Source: Pterobdella sp. o SKG-2022 (taxonomy: Eukaryota; Annelida; Clitellata; Hirudinida; Piscicolidae). From it: a DNA stretch of 64,000 nucleotides. The stretch spans positions 3,219,395 to 3,283,394 of the forward strand of contig OZ038325.1 in NCBI GenBank assembly GCA_964035795.1, in the 5' to 3' direction. The position numbers and the translations under genes are program-made. This document shows positions 61,501-64,000 of the stretch, piece by piece (within the stretch, counting starts at the first letter, position 1; each line of letters begins with the position of its first letter). The notes beneath the pieces are model-generated. The model was not told the DNA's origin and ran no database searches. It saw only the letters and a list, made by a program, of their open reading frames with translations.

Positions 61501-62156
61501 GAGCTTCCGAATAGGACAGAACGGGCTTACGTGTCACTCATGTAATCTTCCAACTCATCTTAAATATACTAGACTACACGGAATGAGCGTGAAAGAGCAG
61601 ACGAGAGCGTTATCTTGGATTTGCTGCCTTCATCCAACGATGAGTAATGATCAAGAAACGGATGACCAAAATGACGACGTTAACAACAATAATAGAGCAT
61701 CACAAGGGAGCACCCGATCAGACACAAAGCCCCTAAGGTCACCTGCAACGACTGTAGCGCCTACTCTCATCTTGTAATCACAGGCCTCCCAAGAGCCTAG
61801 AGAGAAGAGATCAAAGATAGACGCCAAGATGAAGCTGCTGTCTTGGTTGAGAGATGACAGAAGAAAACCACGTGCTCTCACTCCCAGCTACAAACCCTCC
61901 AGCAACTCTCGTGGAAACAAATACCGCTGCAGCTGAACCTGAGAAGGAACCACAAGCCCAGCTTGCTGGCACTTGGTGCACGGAGTGCAAAGGAAAAATC
62001 CACCGTGGTTTTTGCCGACTCAGGTGCAGTCAGTGTAAAATTCCTTTCCACATCCAATGCATGACTACGATGAAAAGTCAAGCGAATGTGTACTTGCAAA
62101 AACCTACATGGAGTTGCTCCAGGTGCCGACCACGAGGAGATCAGAAAGACACGGAC
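61501..62156 (+). mobile_element. LINE family G, second 5' fragment
   Basis: Aligns with 2066-2720 of the first copy from GAGCTTCCGAATA onward. It encodes LTCHSCNLPTHLKYTRLHGM, then a better-preserved PHD-like finger: TWCTECKGKIHRGFCRLRCS followed by QCKIPFHIQC and WSCSRC. It ends abruptly in an (ATC)n tract at QKDTD, before the endonuclease. Confidence 0.87.
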
Positions 62157-62445
<289 letters not shown>

Positions 62446-63360
62446 CACCCATAGATAATGCAGGCACGTCAGGTTCTTTCCGGGCATCTTTAAACACTGT
62501 TTTTTGGACAAAAGTTTTTTTTTCTTTATATTAATTTTTTATATTATTTTTATTGTTGTTTTTTATTGTTATTGTTGTTTTATTGTTATGATTTTATTAT
62601 CGACTTCCACTTAATTATTCATTCATTGCTCTATTCAAACACAAAACCTTATCGAGACCGCCATCTTTAAAACTCTGCGCTTAATTGAACTTCATTTGCA
62701 CGTACACACATCTACGCACACAAGCAACCACGTACGCCCACACTTACACCCAAAAACACGTAAATAAAAAAATAAACATAGAAACAAATACCAACAGACA
62801 TACACAAAAAAATCTTCTGCCTCAGTAACATAAAACACAACACCATAGCCGCACCTTTAATTACAATATTATAGACCCTACGCCTTCAAGCGCCACACTA
62901 TTTCTCACTCAATCTCCACACGCATTTTGTTGCCGAACCCAACCAGAACTGCCTTTGTCCCATTAGAAGCACATCACATAACTGATGCCCCAACACCACT
63001 CCAAACAGTACGACAACTTTTAATAATATTGTTCTATATTCCAACAAAGCATTCCACACTACGTGAGACATTTGTAAAATCACATAACAACACCAAAAAA
63101 TTGTTTTTCTTCTCAAACCACCTCACATTACATCACATTCAATCTTAAAATCCGTTGCAACACAATCTCCGCACACAAGATCACACCTTACAACAACACA
63201 GGCACCTTTCATCACACAAGCCCACTACACAACTCTGCCACACACCACAACTTTATTACACTAAGAAACCCCATTCATTTGAGCTAACAACACAGATCTA
63301 ACACATCAGACGACCACAACACACATCTCACTACACAACCGCACTACTCAATAAAACTTA
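62446..63360. other. CA-rich spacer, no gene seen
   Basis: Plus strand is rich in CACA motifs. No splice-supported exon or element found. Confidence 0.55.
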
Positions 63361-63662
63361 CCCACACTACACTTGTCCACACTCCTACATCACACTCATC
63401 CACACTTCTACACCATACTTGTCCACACCCTCACACCACACTTACACTACACTCGTCCACACTTCTACACCACACTTGTCCACACTCCTACATCACACTC
63501 ATTCACACTTCTACACCACACTTGTCCACACCCTCACACCACACTCACACTACACTCGTCCACACTTCTACACCACACTTGTCTACACTCCTACATCACA
63601 CTCATCCACATTTCCACACCACACTCATTCACCCTCCTACACCACACTCGTCCACACTTCTA
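63361..63662. repeat. minisatellite with 103-bp higher-order period
   Basis: Built of short blocks such as CACTTGTCCACACTCCTACA and CACTCGTCCACACTTCTACA. The same order recurs every 103 bases (CTTGTCCACACTCC at 63372 and 63475, CTTGTCTACACTCC at 63578), nearly three periods. Confidence 0.9.
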
Positions 63663-63744
63663 AGCCAGACTTGAAGACTCTAATACAGTTCTTACACAAC
63701 CTTTCCTTTTTTTTCAAAAAACCTTTCCACACACCCTCACCTAC

Positions 63745-63909
63745 CAGCAGAGCAGTTAGGTGTTGGCCCCATCCACTGGTTATTAACACATGTAAGTTTC
63801 CATGAGTACAGAGGAGTGTGTTTGCATCCAACTTCCATCATCTCACCATCCCTCTTACTCCACACAAGGTCTGATGACGTGTGCAGCAGTTCATCACTGC
63901 AACCTACCG
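63745..63909 (-). CDS. sushi (CCP) domain exon of a gene extending beyond this exon
   Basis: Minus-strand exon with acceptor CTGACACAG and donor GTAGGT, 165 bases, phase 1 at both ends, as is usual for sushi-domain exons. It encodes Cys-SDELLHTSSDLVWSKRDGEM, then EVGC, SWKLTC and NQWMGPTPNC. The four Cys and the W-x-G-x-x-P-x-C ending fit a CCP module, found in secreted or membrane adhesion and complement-type proteins. The preceding exons lie beyond the window end or are not visible, and I could not find the next exon downstream. Confidence 0.65.
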
Positions 63910-64000
63910 CTGTGTCAGGTTTATAAGTGTTCATGGTAACTTTAAGTCAATATGAGGGTAATGTAAATGAGAAAAATAGAATAGATATTTGAAGAAAAGT

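Noticed and set aside
63373..63805. Thr/His-rich frames of 96 and 128 codons
   Set aside because: Translation of the CA-rich minisatellite.

Overview
This is an AT-rich, intron-rich animal (metazoan) nuclear fragment. Spliced genes with GT-AG introns, 'Casein kinase 2 alpha', RBX1 and a lysosomal-type alpha-galactosidase are reconstructed exon by exon below. Their proteins are close to the animal consensus. The introns and intergenic DNA are crowded with non-LTR retrotransposons (LINEs), a Penelope-like element, tRNA-derived SINEs with ATTAC-type tails, hairpin (palindromic) repeats, long (TG)n tracts and minisatellites. I cannot name the species; the repeat load suggests an invertebrate with a repeat-rich genome. 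A 200-base run of N (61301-61500) marks an assembly gap inside repeats.

Layout. 1-1.5 kb: minisatellite and a possible minus-strand exon. 1.6-5 kb: an RNase H-bearing LINE with a 2A-like motif. 5.4 kb: SINE. 5.6-8.5 kb: minus-strand LINE with an FMDD-type reverse transcriptase (R4/Dong/NeSL-like). 8.9-11.9 kb: LINE family A. 12.65-14.76 kb: minus-strand three-exon gene for a secreted protein with a uromodulin-type (D8C-like) N-terminus and a very low-complexity remainder. 15.5-25.2 kb: 12-exon CK2 alpha gene, head-to-head with the previous gene. 25.9-28.5 kb: LINE debris. 28.86-34.43 kb: six-exon RBX1, whose third intron holds a 3.3 kb antisense LINE. 34.85-48.15 kb: ten-exon alpha-galactosidase gene, whose introns hold a Penelope-like element, a 5S rRNA copy, LINEs, a SINE and hairpin repeats. 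48.7-56 kb: more LINEs, including one inserted inside another. 56.6-61 kb: a (TG)n block and AT-rich DNA with no clear gene. 61-62.5 kb: LINE fragments around the gap and an (ATC)n tract. 63.4-63.9 kb: a 103-bp higher-order minisatellite and one minus-strand sushi-domain exon of a gene that runs off the window.

The host genes do not form a pathway: CK2 alpha is a kinase subunit, RBX1 is the RING subunit of cullin ubiquitin ligases, and the galactosidase is a lysosomal hydrolase. LINE families are labelled A to G here for convenience only: A, Cys-rich finger after the RT; B, echinoderm/mollusc-like RT; C, C-terminal C2H2 finger; D, another RT C-terminus; E, 'GRST' RT; F, RTE-like; G, RNase H-bearing.
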